DNA of 13,155 bases from JBDIAR01 sp039812545 (lineage in GTDB: Bacteria; Actinomycetota; Actinomycetes; Actinomycetales; Dermatophilaceae). Shown piece by piece: positions 1 through 8,075 of this stretch. The notes below the pieces were generated by a model. It was not told the DNA's origin, searched no databases, and saw only the letters and a list, made by a program, of their open reading frames with translations. The translations under genes were made by a program, and so were the position numbers. Each line of letters starts with the position of its first letter. The first letter of the stretch is position 1. The DNA lies in contig JBDIAR010000099.1 in NCBI GenBank assembly GCA_039812545.1, forward strand, positions 1 to 13,155, given 5' to 3'.

Positions 1-1249
1 TGACCGCTCGCGGTCGCGCCGTGACCGGCAGCTCCATCGTGTCGACCCCGACGACCTGGCGCTCGGCGGGCTTGGCGGGCAGGATCCGCTTCACGTAGTC
101 CTTGACCGCGCGGCGCATCGAGATGTCGCGGCCGAGGCGTTCGGCGATGAACCAGCGGTGTTCGAGCATCTCGTGGAACACCTCCGCCGGTTCCAGTCGC
201 CCCCACAACTGCGGTGGCACGGCCTGGATGGACGGCTCGTACACCTTGGCGAGCCAGGCGTGGGCGACGATCTCCTCGTCCTCCTGTTGGCGGTCCTTGG
301 CCGCCCGGTATGCGTCCAGGTCGTTGAGCAGTCGACGGGCCTGGTTCTCCTCGACGTCGAGGCCGGTCAGCCGCAGCAGCCGCCGCGAGTGGTGGCCGGC
401 GTCGACGACCTTGGGTCGGATCGCGATGCTGCGCCCGTCGAGGTCGGTGGACATCTCCAGCTCGTCGACGTCGAAACCGAGCTCGTTGAGCCGGCGGATC
501 CGGGCTTCCACCCGCCACCGGTCGCCCTTTTCGAAGCGTTCGACCTCGGTCAGTTCCGCCCACAGTGACCGGTAGCGGGACACGATCGTGGCCGACACCT
601 CGATCGGGTCCACCGTGTCGCTGAGCGAGCCACCGGCCTGCAGGTCCATCAGTTCGCCGGCGATGTTGACCTGGGCGATGTCCAGGTCGTGCTCCCGCTG
701 TCCGTCGGTGAGGGAGCCGTGCAGCTCGCCGGTCTCCGCGTCCACCAGGTATGCCGCGAACGCGCCGGCGTCGCGCCGGAACAGCGTGTTGGACAGCGAC
801 ACGTCGCCCCACCAGAACCCGGCCAGGTGGAGCCGGACGAGCAGGACGGCGAGTGCGTCGATCAGCCGGGTCGCGGTGTCGGCGCGCAGGCTCTGGCTGA
901 ACAGCGCACGGTAGGGCAGCGAGAACTGCAGATGGCGGGTGACCAGGGCGGCGTCCAACGGCTCACCGTCGGCGTCGACCCGGCCCTCGATGACGGCGAA
1001 GGGTTCGACGCAGGGTTCGCCGAGCCGGCGCAACCGGCGCAGCACGGCATACTCCCGCAGGGCCAGGTCGGCTTTGATCTCCTTGACCGCGAGCACCCGG
1101 CCGCCGAGCCGGACGAAGCGCACGACGTGCCGGGAGATGCCGCGGGGAAGGGCGGCGAGGTACCGTTCGGGCCACGATTCCAGCGGCAGGTCCCAGGGCA
1201 GATCGAGTAGGGCCGGGTCGGGGCGGGCGGCGGTGATCTGGAGAGCCAC
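1..1249 (-). CDS. DUF4032 family protein with lipopolysaccharide-kinase-like N-terminal half (3' end outside window)
   Basis: The reading frame is open from a GTG at 1249 to the window edge, so 416 residues are visible and the C-terminus is missing. The N-terminal half (about 1-225) has a protein-kinase/WaaP-like pattern: AVKEI with Lys56, Glu66, a catalytic-loop-like GDVSLSN with Asp149 and Asn154, and Asp170 in VDAETGE where DFG would lie. The second half (about 228-390) matches my memory of the DUF4032 domain, with the blocks RIRRLNELGFDVDELE and ENQARRLLNDLDAY. Family members are widespread in Actinomycetota and, to my knowledge, have no established biochemical role. The GTG lies 3 bp after the stop of the upstream sensor-like gene, so the two are probably co-transcribed and translationally coupled. 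Kinase activity is inference only. The family call is strong and the function unknown. Confidence 0.85.
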   Translation of the reverse strand, partial: MALQITAARPDPALLDLPWDLPLESWPERYLAALPRGISRHVVRFVRLGGRVLAVKEIKADLALREYAVLRRLRRLGEPCVEPFAVIEGRVDADGEPLDAALVTRHLQFSLPYRALFSQSLRADTATRLIDALAVLLVRLHLAGFWWGDVSLSNTLFRRDAGAFAAYLVDAETGELHGSLTDGQREHDLDIAQVNIAGELMDLQAGGSLSDTVDPIEVSATIVSRYRSLWAELTEVERFEKGDRWRVEARIRRLNELGFDVDELEMSTDLDGRSIAIRPKVVDAGHHSRRLLRLTGLDVEENQARRLLNDLDAYRAAKDRQQEDEEIVAHAWLAKVYEPSIQAVPPQLWGRLEPAEVFHEMLEHRWFIAERLGRDISMRRAVKDYVKRILPAKPAERQVVGVDTMELPVTARPRAV

Positions 1250-1252
1250 GGC

Positions 1253-2572
1253 TCAGTCCGCGTGTTCGGCCGTGAGGAGTGCCGGGTCGGGCGGCGGCGT
1301 CCCGAATTTTGCGGCGAGCGCGAACGCCGTCTGTTCGGCCAGGTGTTTGGCCAGGGCGACCTCCCGGTCGATGAACACGCCCGGGTCGGCGCCCCGGGTG
1401 AAACTGAGCACTCCGTAGACCCAGTCGTCGTACCAGACCGGCGCGGTGAGGCTGTGCCGCACCCCGAGGGAGCGCAGCTTCTGCAGCATCGGCAGGTGCA
1501 TCTCGTCGCCGGGGTCCTCGGTGCTGGTCTGGATGACCGCGAGGCGGCGGCGCGCCGGACGGTCGTAGTCCCGGGCGACCTGGCGCGTGGCGGCCGCGGA
1601 CACTTCGGGGATCTGGGGGTGACCGTCCGTGCTCTCGTGCCACAGGATCGTCCAGTCGCCGCCCTCGTCGCGGCCGAACACGGTGGAACGCTCGGCCATC
1701 AGGACCCTGGCGGTATGCCGAGCCGCCTCGAGCAGAGCCGCATCGATCGACTCGATCCCCCGCAGGTTCGAGCACAGCGCCAGACCGGCGTTGACCAGGT
1801 CGAGGGTTCGCGCATGGGCGCGCTCGAACTGGTCGCTCTGATCGACGAGCCGGTTGTATGCCAGGGTCAGGTCGCGGACCTCCCCGATGGGGGAGTCGGT
1901 GGTCAGCCGGGTCCCCCGCGCGCCCCCGGTCTGCGAGCCCATCGCGTCGCGCAGGTTCCCCAGGGGCGTGACCAGCCGATCCTCGGCGCTGCGCAGGGCC
2001 CGTCGCACGAACCACGCAACGGCCAGGCACATCAGCGCGAGGAAGGCCACCGCCGCCCGCAACAGATTCTCGCTCTGCGTGATGACCGCGTTGATCCGCT
2101 CGTCGACGGCGCTGGTGAAGTCGGTGCCGCCGGTGCGGATCGCCTGGAAGGCGGAGTCGGGGACCGCGACCGCGCCGTCGGCTCCGCCGGCCAATCGGGT
2201 GCGCAGCGCCCGGGCCTCCTCCAGCCAGGTCGTGACCACGGCGGACTGCGATGCGCCGGCGGCCTTGATGACCTCCGGGCACGGCTCAAGGCTGCGCGAC
2301 ATCGCCTGCTGATCATCTTCGACCGCGCGTAGGGCGTCGTCCAGAGCGGTCAGCGCCGCGGAGGAGCGAGCGATGGCATACGCGCGCAACTCGCTCTGGG
2401 CGGTGACTGCGTCGAGTTCGAGGTGCGCGGCGGCATACTGCGCGGGTCTCAGGACGTCGACCGCCTGTGATCTGACCTGCGCGCTGCCGCCGATGGCCAC
2501 GGTCACCCCAACGGCGGTGACGCCGAGCAGGATGGCCAGAATCGCCACCACGCGCCGAGCCTGGGCGCCCAA
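1253..2572 (-). CDS. Membrane sensor-like protein: TM - extracytoplasmic helical domain - TM - HAMP - GAF, no output domain
   Basis: Counted from the TTG at 2572, the 439-residue protein has a hydrophobic segment at about 8-28, an extracytoplasmic, probably helical region at 30-168, a second membrane segment at 171-190, a HAMP-like linker at 191-245 and a GAF-like domain at about 255-422 (DYDRPARRRLAVIQTS, SLTAPVWYDDWVYGVLSF). It ends 17 residues after GAF. No histidine-kinase, GGDEF, EAL, PP2C or DNA-binding domain follows, and the next gene starts 3 bp later in another frame. It therefore looks like the input half of a signalling protein. The TTG at 2572 has no ribosome-binding site. A CTG at 2614 in the same frame has AGGGGA 6 nt upstream and would add the leader LNSSPQNPTPSATT, so the true start may be there. 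I kept the most upstream conventional start. Ligand and partner are unknown, and the DUF4032 neighbour is the obvious partner candidate. Confidence 0.8.
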   Translation of the reverse strand: MGAQARRVVAILAILLGVTAVGVTVAIGGSAQVRSQAVDVLRPAQYAAAHLELDAVTAQSELRAYAIARSSAALTALDDALRAVEDDQQAMSRSLEPCPEVIKAAGASQSAVVTTWLEEARALRTRLAGGADGAVAVPDSAFQAIRTGGTDFTSAVDERINAVITQSENLLRAAVAFLALMCLAVAWFVRRALRSAEDRLVTPLGNLRDAMGSQTGGARGTRLTTDSPIGEVRDLTLAYNRLVDQSDQFERAHARTLDLVNAGLALCSNLRGIESIDAALLEAARHTARVLMAERSTVFGRDEGGDWTILWHESTDGHPQIPEVSAAATRQVARDYDRPARRRLAVIQTSTEDPGDEMHLPMLQKLRSLGVRHSLTAPVWYDDWVYGVLSFTRGADPGVFIDREVALAKHLAEQTAFALAAKFGTPPPDPALLTAEHAD

Positions 2573-2611
2573 CGTCGTGGCCGACGGCGTCGGATTCTGA
2601 GGCGACGAGTT

Positions 2612-2626
2612 CAGCTCGCTTCCCCT
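2612..2626 (-). promoter_or_regulatory. Probable ribosome-binding site with CTG start for the sensor-like gene
   Basis: On the minus strand AGGGGA (2626-2621) is followed by a 6-nt spacer and CTG (2614-2612), in frame with the sensor-like gene. No ATG or GTG lies in this frame between here and the terminator upstream. The only other conventional candidate, TTG at 2572, lacks a Shine-Dalgarno-like sequence. A CTG start is rare, so this rests only on ribosome-binding-site quality and spacing. Confidence 0.4.
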
Positions 2627-2680
2627 TGCCTCTCGATGGTGCAGGACGCGGGCGGGCCTTCGGTGTATGCCGACAGCCCA

Positions 2681-2721
2681 CGGCGGGGGCCCGTCGACGT
2701 CATGTCGACGGGCCCCCGCCG
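2681..2721 (-). terminator. Perfect 18-bp hairpin terminator of the sugar ABC ATPase gene
   Basis: The arms at 2681-2698 and 2704-2721 are exact reverse complements around a 5-nt loop (2699-2703). The stem is almost entirely G and C. It begins 12 bp after the stop codon of the ATPase gene on the minus strand and precedes the sensor-like gene on that strand. No T-run follows, which is common for actinobacterial terminators. It should insulate the sensor/DUF4032 unit from ATPase transcription. Confidence 0.85.
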
Positions 2722-2733
2722 GGTTGGTGCGGG

Positions 2734-3834
<1,101 letters not shown>

Positions 3835-3852
3835 GATGTGACGACTCCTTCA

Positions 3853-3870
3853 CCGGCAGGAACGTGCCGG
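3853..3870 (-). promoter_or_regulatory. Small hairpin just upstream of the ATPase ribosome-binding site
   Basis: CCGGCA (3853-3858) and TGCCGG (3865-3870) form a 6-bp stem around a 6-nt loop. In the ATPase mRNA it ends 2 nt before the AAGGAG ribosome-binding site. It could affect leader stability or translation, or be half of a protein-binding palindrome. A stem this short can arise by chance in GC-rich DNA. Confidence 0.25.
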
Positions 3871-3987
3871 ACGATCCGTTGTAAAGGGGTGAGACGCGCC
3901 GCCATCGTTGGCGGAGCGGTGTGCTGTGGTGCGTTGTGGTGCTCGACCATGATGCCCCACCCGGCGCACTTTGACCAGAACGTGACC

Positions 3988-4042
3988 GCAAAAAGTTGCA
4001 GGACGGCTGGCGGCGTTGCAGAAAGGTTGCTAGCTTCTTGCG
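3988..4042 (+). promoter_or_regulatory. Phased TTGC direct repeats before malE, candidate LacI-family operator
   Basis: TTGC occurs at 3996, 4016, 4027 and 4038, spaced 20, 11 and 11 nt, or roughly two, one and one helical turns. The first two share the longer form GTTGCAG. The first copy is also the right arm of a pseudo-palindrome, GCAA-AAAG-TTGC (3988-3999). The cluster ends about 50 nt before the malE start codon, a suitable place for a repressor, and a LacI-family gene ends the same operon. The repeats are seen directly. Their role as operators is inference. Confidence 0.4.
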
Positions 4043-4091
4043 CTATCGACTCGCGGCACTTCAGAGCCGCGGCGGCTTCAAAGGAGAAAGC

Positions 4092-5423
4092 ATGCAGAAG
4101 CGCGCGTACGGCGCGATCGCGCTGTCCGGTGTCGCGGCCCTCATGATGAGCGCCTGCGGTTCCAGCACGACCCCGAGCCCCGGCTCCACGAACTCGACGA
4201 CCACGGGTGCCAGCGGCACCTCCACCACGACCACGTCCGCGCCCGCGACGAGCACCACCACCGGTGCCCCGGTCCGCGACGCCAACGCCGATCTGGTCAT
4301 CTGGACCGACGCAGACCGCGCCGAGACCGTGAAGAAGATCGCGGGCGACTTCGGCAGCGCGAACGGCGTGAACGTCTCGGTGCAGATCGCCACCAAGACC
4401 CGCGAGCAGTTCAAGGACGCCACGGCGGTCGAAAAGGGCCCGGACATCGTCGTCGGCGCGCACGACTGGCTGGGCGAGTTCGTCCAGAACGCCATCGTCG
4501 CCCCCGTTCCGCTCGACCCGGCCACCGCCGCCAAGATGCAGCCGAACGCGATGTCCGCCTCGAAGTTCAACGGCCAGAACTACGGCGTCCCGTATGCCAC
4601 CGAGAACCTCGCGCTGATGCGCAACACCGCCCTGGCTCCCGACGCCCCCAAGACCATGGACGAGCTTGTCGCGATGGGCACCAAGATCAAGAACGAGTCC
4701 GGCGGCAAGGTGACCAATGTGCTCATCCAGCCGGTCGGCAAGACCGGTAACGCCTACTACAGCTACCCGTACCTGTCCGCGTTCGGCGGCGGCATCTTCG
4801 AGATGAAGGCCAACGGCGACTACGACCCGTCCAAGGTCATCGTCGGCAGCGCGAACTCGATCAAGGGTGCGGCCGTCATGGGCGCGCTCGGCAAGGCCGG
4901 GGTGCTGTCGACCAACGTGGGCGACGACAACGCCGAGGGGCTCTTCGACGCCGGCAAGGCGCCGTTCATGATCACCGGTCCCTGGGGCATGACCAACGCC
5001 AAGAAGTCGAACATCAAGTTCGCCATCTCCAGCCTGCCCTCGCTGACCGGCGGTGGCCCCATGCAGCCGTTCCTCGGCGTCCAGCTCTTCTACGTCTCCG
5101 CCAAGGCCAAGAACATGCCGCTGGCCCAGGAGTTCGTGACCAAGTGGATCACGAAGAAGGACGTCCAGATGGAGTTCTTCAAGGCCCTCAACCGGCCGCC
5201 GGCGCTCACCGAGGCATACACCGAGGCAACCGCCTCCGACGCCGACGTCAAGGCCTTCGGCGAGGCCGGCAAGGACGCCAAGCCGATGCCGAACATCCCG
5301 GCGATGAACTCGGTCTGGGGCCCGCTGGGTCAGGCCGCCGCCGACGTGGTGGCCGGCAAGGACCCGGCGACCCGGTTCGCCGCGGCTCAGGCCGAGATCG
5401 TCGCGAATATCGCCAAGGGCTGA
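4092..5423 (+). CDS. malE: Maltose/maltodextrin ABC transporter substrate-binding lipoprotein
   Basis: This 443-residue extracytoplasmic receptor delivers alpha-glucans to MalFG. The first 22 residues are a lipoprotein signal peptide: charged start MQKR, hydrophobic core, lipobox MSAC with Cys22. A Ser/Thr-rich linker (about 23-59) tethers the lobes to the membrane. MalE-like features follow: LVIWTDADR (68-76), AHDWLGEFVQN (123-133), NAYYSYPYLSAFGG (220-233) and FMITGPWGM (292-300). The ATG at 4092 is chosen because AAGGAG at 4081-4086 lies 5 nt before it. The frame stays open further upstream, but that extension lacks a ribosome-binding site and would bury the signal peptide. It is first in the plus-strand operon, and the hairpin after it would favour higher malE than malFG expression. 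The exact sugar (maltose, maltodextrin, cyclodextrin or trehalose) cannot be fixed from sequence. Confidence 0.93.
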   Translation: MQKRAYGAIALSGVAALMMSACGSSTTPSPGSTNSTTTGASGTSTTTTSAPATSTTTGAPVRDANADLVIWTDADRAETVKKIAGDFGSANGVNVSVQIATKTREQFKDATAVEKGPDIVVGAHDWLGEFVQNAIVAPVPLDPATAAKMQPNAMSASKFNGQNYGVPYATENLALMRNTALAPDAPKTMDELVAMGTKIKNESGGKVTNVLIQPVGKTGNAYYSYPYLSAFGGGIFEMKANGDYDPSKVIVGSANSIKGAAVMGALGKAGVLSTNVGDDNAEGLFDAGKAPFMITGPWGMTNAKKSNIKFAISSLPSLTGGGPMQPFLGVQLFYVSAKAKNMPLAQEFVTKWITKKDVQMEFFKALNRPPALTEAYTEATASDADVKAFGEAGKDAKPMPNIPAMNSVWGPLGQAAADVVAGKDPATRFAAAQAEIVANIAKG

Positions 5424-5457
5424 TCGGGCACCCGCCTGATCCGCAAGCACGGGCCAG

Positions 5458-5503
5458 GGGGGTGGGCACCCGTCGTTCCCATGGAGCGGCGGGACCCGCC
5501 CCC
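5458..5503 (+). terminator. Hairpin between malE and malF, partial terminator or mRNA stabiliser
   Basis: In the 166-bp gap between malE and malF, GGGGGTGGG (5458-5466) pairs with CCCGCCCCC (5495-5503) with one G-T wobble. An inner CCCG/CGGG stem (5469-5472 with 5490-5493) stacks on it, with a small internal loop between. No T-run follows. The genes on both sides clearly belong together, so a leaky terminator or a 3'-end stabiliser of malE mRNA is more likely than a full stop. Confidence 0.5.
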
Positions 5504-5589
5504 GTGGCGCACCACCCGAATCAATAGCGCTCCCCGCTAAGCCCGCTCCTGCCGTGACCGCCCGGAACCCGTCTACGAAGAGGTAGTCC

Positions 5590-7161
5590 ATGCCCCCGGC
5601 TGAATCGTCTCCCGCGGACCAGGTGTCCGCCCGTACCCCGATCTGGGTGCTGATCGTCAAGTGGGCGCTGATCCTGGCGACCATCGCCGGATCGGGATAC
5701 CTGATCCAACGACTCATCGACCAGGGCATGGGGGCCGGCATCGTCGTCGTCGCCATGGTGGCGATGGCCGTCCTCGCCGTGTACGGCACGCGCCGCGCGG
5801 TCCCGATGAAGTACCTCCTGCCGGGACTGGTGTTGTTGCTCGGTCTGCAGGTCTGGCCGATGGTCATGACCGTGGCCACCGCCTTCACCAACTACGGCGA
5901 CGGCCACAAGATCAGCAAGCAGGCGGCGATCGACTCGATCGTGGCCACTTCCGTCCAAGAGGTTGCCGGCGCACCGCGCTACCAGTTGAGCGTGGCGGTC
6001 AAGGAGGGCAGCCCGGTCGCCACTGGGGACCTCTACTACCTGCTCACCAAACCGGACGGGGAGACCTTCGTCGGGAGCGTCGACGGGCTGAAGGAACTCA
6101 AGGACGGGGTCGAGAAGAACGACTCCGGCCGGATCACCAAGGCCGCGGGCTACACGATCTTGAACGCCCGTGAGGTCAACACCCGGCAGGACCTCAAGGA
6201 CTTCGCCGTCAAGACCCCCGACGGCGGCGGCATCAAGGCCGTGGGTCTGAGTGAGGCCTACGAGGGCAAGGCGACCGTCACCTACGACAAGGCGACCGAC
6301 ACCCTCTTCAACTCGACCACGCAGAAGAGGTACGTCGTCAAGGACGGCTACTTCGTCGCCGAGGACGGCTCGGGCAACTATCCGACCGGCTGGACGGAGA
6401 ATGTCGGCTGGAAGAACTTCCAGACCGTGCTGACCGACCCGACGTTCCGCGCCGGCTTCGTCAAGATCTTCCTCTGGAACATCGCGTTCGCGGCCATCTC
6501 GGTGCTCAGCACCTTCTTCCTCGGCATGCTGCTCGCCCTGCTGTTCAACGACGAACGGCTCAAGGGCAAGGGCTTCTACCGCTCGTTGCTCGTCCTGCCG
6601 TATGCCATCCCGGGCTTCATCACGGCGCTGCTGTGGGCGTCGATGTTCAACCAGGACTACGGCCTGGTGAACTCGATCACGCACCTGAACATCGACTGGC
6701 TGGGTGACCCGTGGGCGGCCAAGGCGGCCATCCTCATCGCCAACCTGTGGCTCGGGTTCCCGTACATGTTCCTCATCACCACCGGGGCGCTGCAATCGAT
6801 CCCGGGCGACGTGAAGGAGGCCGCGAAGATCGACGGGGCCTCGCCGTTGCGGACGCTGCGCTCGATCATCATGCCGCTGCTGCTCGTGGCGGTCGGGCCG
6901 CTGCTGATCTCGTCGTTCGCCTTCAACTTCAACAACTTCTCGCTCATCTACCTGCTGACCGGCGGCGGTCCGTTCGAAGCGGAGAACACCACGATCGGCT
7001 CCACCGACCTGCTCATCACCTTCGCGTACCGGATCGCGGTCAGCGGCGTGTCGCCGAACTTCGGTCTGGCCTCGACGATCTCGATCTTCATCTTCGCGAT
7101 CGTCGCGATCATGAGCTACAGCGGATTCAAGCGCTCCAAGCAGCTGGAGGAGATCAACTGA
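5590..7161 (+). CDS. malF: Maltose/maltodextrin ABC transporter permease MalF
   Basis: This 523-residue inner-membrane permease subunit is close in length to E. coli MalF (about 514). I predict eight membrane segments, at roughly 18-38, 50-66, 74-96, 291-318, 333-355, 378-400, 425-446 and 488-510. A large extracytoplasmic domain (about 100-285) sits between the third and fourth, equivalent to the MalF P2 domain that contacts the binding protein. The EAA loop that docks on the ATPase is EAAKIDG at 410-416, followed by PLL. The signature GGGPFEAENTTIG (458-470) is typical of MalF-like permeases. ATG at 5590 follows a weak GAAGAGG. The stop overlaps the malG start by one base (7161), indicating translational coupling. 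Nothing appears broken. Confidence 0.95.
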   Translation: MPPAESSPADQVSARTPIWVLIVKWALILATIAGSGYLIQRLIDQGMGAGIVVVAMVAMAVLAVYGTRRAVPMKYLLPGLVLLLGLQVWPMVMTVATAFTNYGDGHKISKQAAIDSIVATSVQEVAGAPRYQLSVAVKEGSPVATGDLYYLLTKPDGETFVGSVDGLKELKDGVEKNDSGRITKAAGYTILNAREVNTRQDLKDFAVKTPDGGGIKAVGLSEAYEGKATVTYDKATDTLFNSTTQKRYVVKDGYFVAEDGSGNYPTGWTENVGWKNFQTVLTDPTFRAGFVKIFLWNIAFAAISVLSTFFLGMLLALLFNDERLKGKGFYRSLLVLPYAIPGFITALLWASMFNQDYGLVNSITHLNIDWLGDPWAAKAAILIANLWLGFPYMFLITTGALQSIPGDVKEAAKIDGASPLRTLRSIIMPLLLVAVGPLLISSFAFNFNNFSLIYLLTGGGPFEAENTTIGSTDLLITFAYRIAVSGVSPNFGLASTISIFIFAIVAIMSYSGFKRSKQLEEIN

Positions 7162-8075
7162 TGACCGCCAACACCGCCGCACCGGCGTCCCGCACCACCG
7201 TCATCACCGACGCCAAGAACGCCCCGGGTCGCGCCAAGAGCGGGAACTGGTGGCGCCACCTGCTGGCGATCATCGCGCTGATCTGGGCACTGTTCCCGAT
7301 CGTCTTCCTGGTCAGCGCCGCGCTGAACCCGGCCGGCACGCTGACGACCTCGTCACTCATCCCCTCCAACGCGTCGATGGCGAACTTCGACACGCTCTTC
7401 AACGACTCCTCGCGTCCGTTCATGAGCTGGTTCAAGAACTCCGTGCTCATCGCGCTGTTCGGTTCGCTGGGCCAGGTCTTCCTCGGGGCTTGTGCCGCGT
7501 ATGCCTTCTCGCGGATGCGTTTCGTCGGCCGCCGGCCGGGGCTGTTGGCCCTGCTGCTGCTGCAGATGTTCCCGGCCTTCCTCACGTTCACCGCGCTGTA
7601 CCTGATCTTCAACTCGATCAGCGACGTCGCACCGATGTTCGGCCTGAACTCCATCTGGGGCCTGTTCCTGGTCTACATGGGTGGTGCGATGGGGGCGAAT
7701 GTGTGGCTGCTCAAGGGCTACTTCGACACGGTGCCGCGCGAACTCGACGAGGCCGCGAAGGTCGACGGTGCCAGCCACGCCCGGATCTTCTTCACGATGA
7801 TCCTGCGCCTGACCCTGCCGATCCTCATCACTGTCTTCATGGTCTCGTTCATCGGCTTGTTCGGTGAGTTCATTCTCGCCTCGATCTTCCTGCGCGAGGT
7901 CGACCAGCAGACGGTTGCCGTCGGGCTCTACAGCATGACGATCGGCAACGAGAAGAACCGGCTCTTCGGTCAGTTCGCGGCCGGATCGCTGTTCTGCTCG
8001 ATCCCCGTCGTGGCGCTCTACCTTGTGGCGCAGAAGCAGTTGGTGGGTGGGTTGACTCAGGGCTCGGTGAAGTGA
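7161..8075 (+). CDS. malG: Maltose/maltodextrin ABC transporter permease MalG
   Basis: This 304-residue second permease subunit pairs with MalF in the membrane. I place six membrane segments at about 33-56, 93-117, 127-150, 163-184, 218-244 and 273-291. The EAA loop is ELDEAAKVDGASHARIF (194-210), the contact with the ATPase. The N-terminal 30 residues are hydrophilic and Ala/Thr-rich. The frame is open far upstream inside malF, but the ATG at 7161 is chosen because it overlaps the malF stop and gives a normal MalG length and N-terminus. The malG stop overlaps the GTG of the GH13 gene (GTGA at 8072-8075), so the two are probably translationally coupled. Confidence 0.95.
   Translation: MTANTAAPASRTTVITDAKNAPGRAKSGNWWRHLLAIIALIWALFPIVFLVSAALNPAGTLTTSSLIPSNASMANFDTLFNDSSRPFMSWFKNSVLIALFGSLGQVFLGACAAYAFSRMRFVGRRPGLLALLLLQMFPAFLTFTALYLIFNSISDVAPMFGLNSIWGLFLVYMGGAMGANVWLLKGYFDTVPRELDEAAKVDGASHARIFFTMILRLTLPILITVFMVSFIGLFGEFILASIFLREVDQQTVAVGLYSMTIGNEKNRLFGQFAAGSLFCSIPVVALYLVAQKQLVGGLTQGSVK

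Larger units (their letters stand above)
3835..4091. promoter_or_regulatory. Divergent intergenic region between the ATPase gene and malE
   Basis: These 257 bp must hold the start signals for both the minus-strand ATPase gene and the plus-strand malE operon. I see ribosome-binding sites at both ends (AAGGAG at 3850-3845 on minus, AAGGAG at 4081-4086 on plus), a small hairpin in the ATPase leader and TTGC repeats near malE. The DNA is less GC-rich around 3971-4050 than its surroundings, as expected of a promoter. I could not find a clean -35/-10 pair with 16-18 bp spacing in either direction. The gene layout makes the presence of promoters near certain, but not their exact place. Confidence 0.7.

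Noticed and set aside
963..2282. Minus-strand frame of 439 codons overlapping the sensor-like and DUF4032 genes
   Set aside because: It is in a different frame from both. Its translation is Arg/Pro/Gly-rich noise that continues across the real gene boundary.
1253..2572. Sensor-like gene as a pseudogene of a histidine kinase or diguanylate cyclase cut by a frameshift
   Set aside because: After its stop the next frame starts at once with a complete DUF4032 N-terminus, leaving no remnant of a kinase or GGDEF domain. The gene looks intact as it stands.
3971..4049. A sigma-70-type promoter for malE built from TTGACC at 3971 or TTGCAG at 4016 with TAGCTT or TATCGA
   Set aside because: None of the combinations has 16-18 bp spacing, so I do not mark a precise promoter.
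5521..7182. Minus-strand frame of 553 codons opposite malF
   Set aside because: It mirrors the malF coding frame and its product is Arg/Asp/Gln-rich without motifs, while malF has complete permease features.
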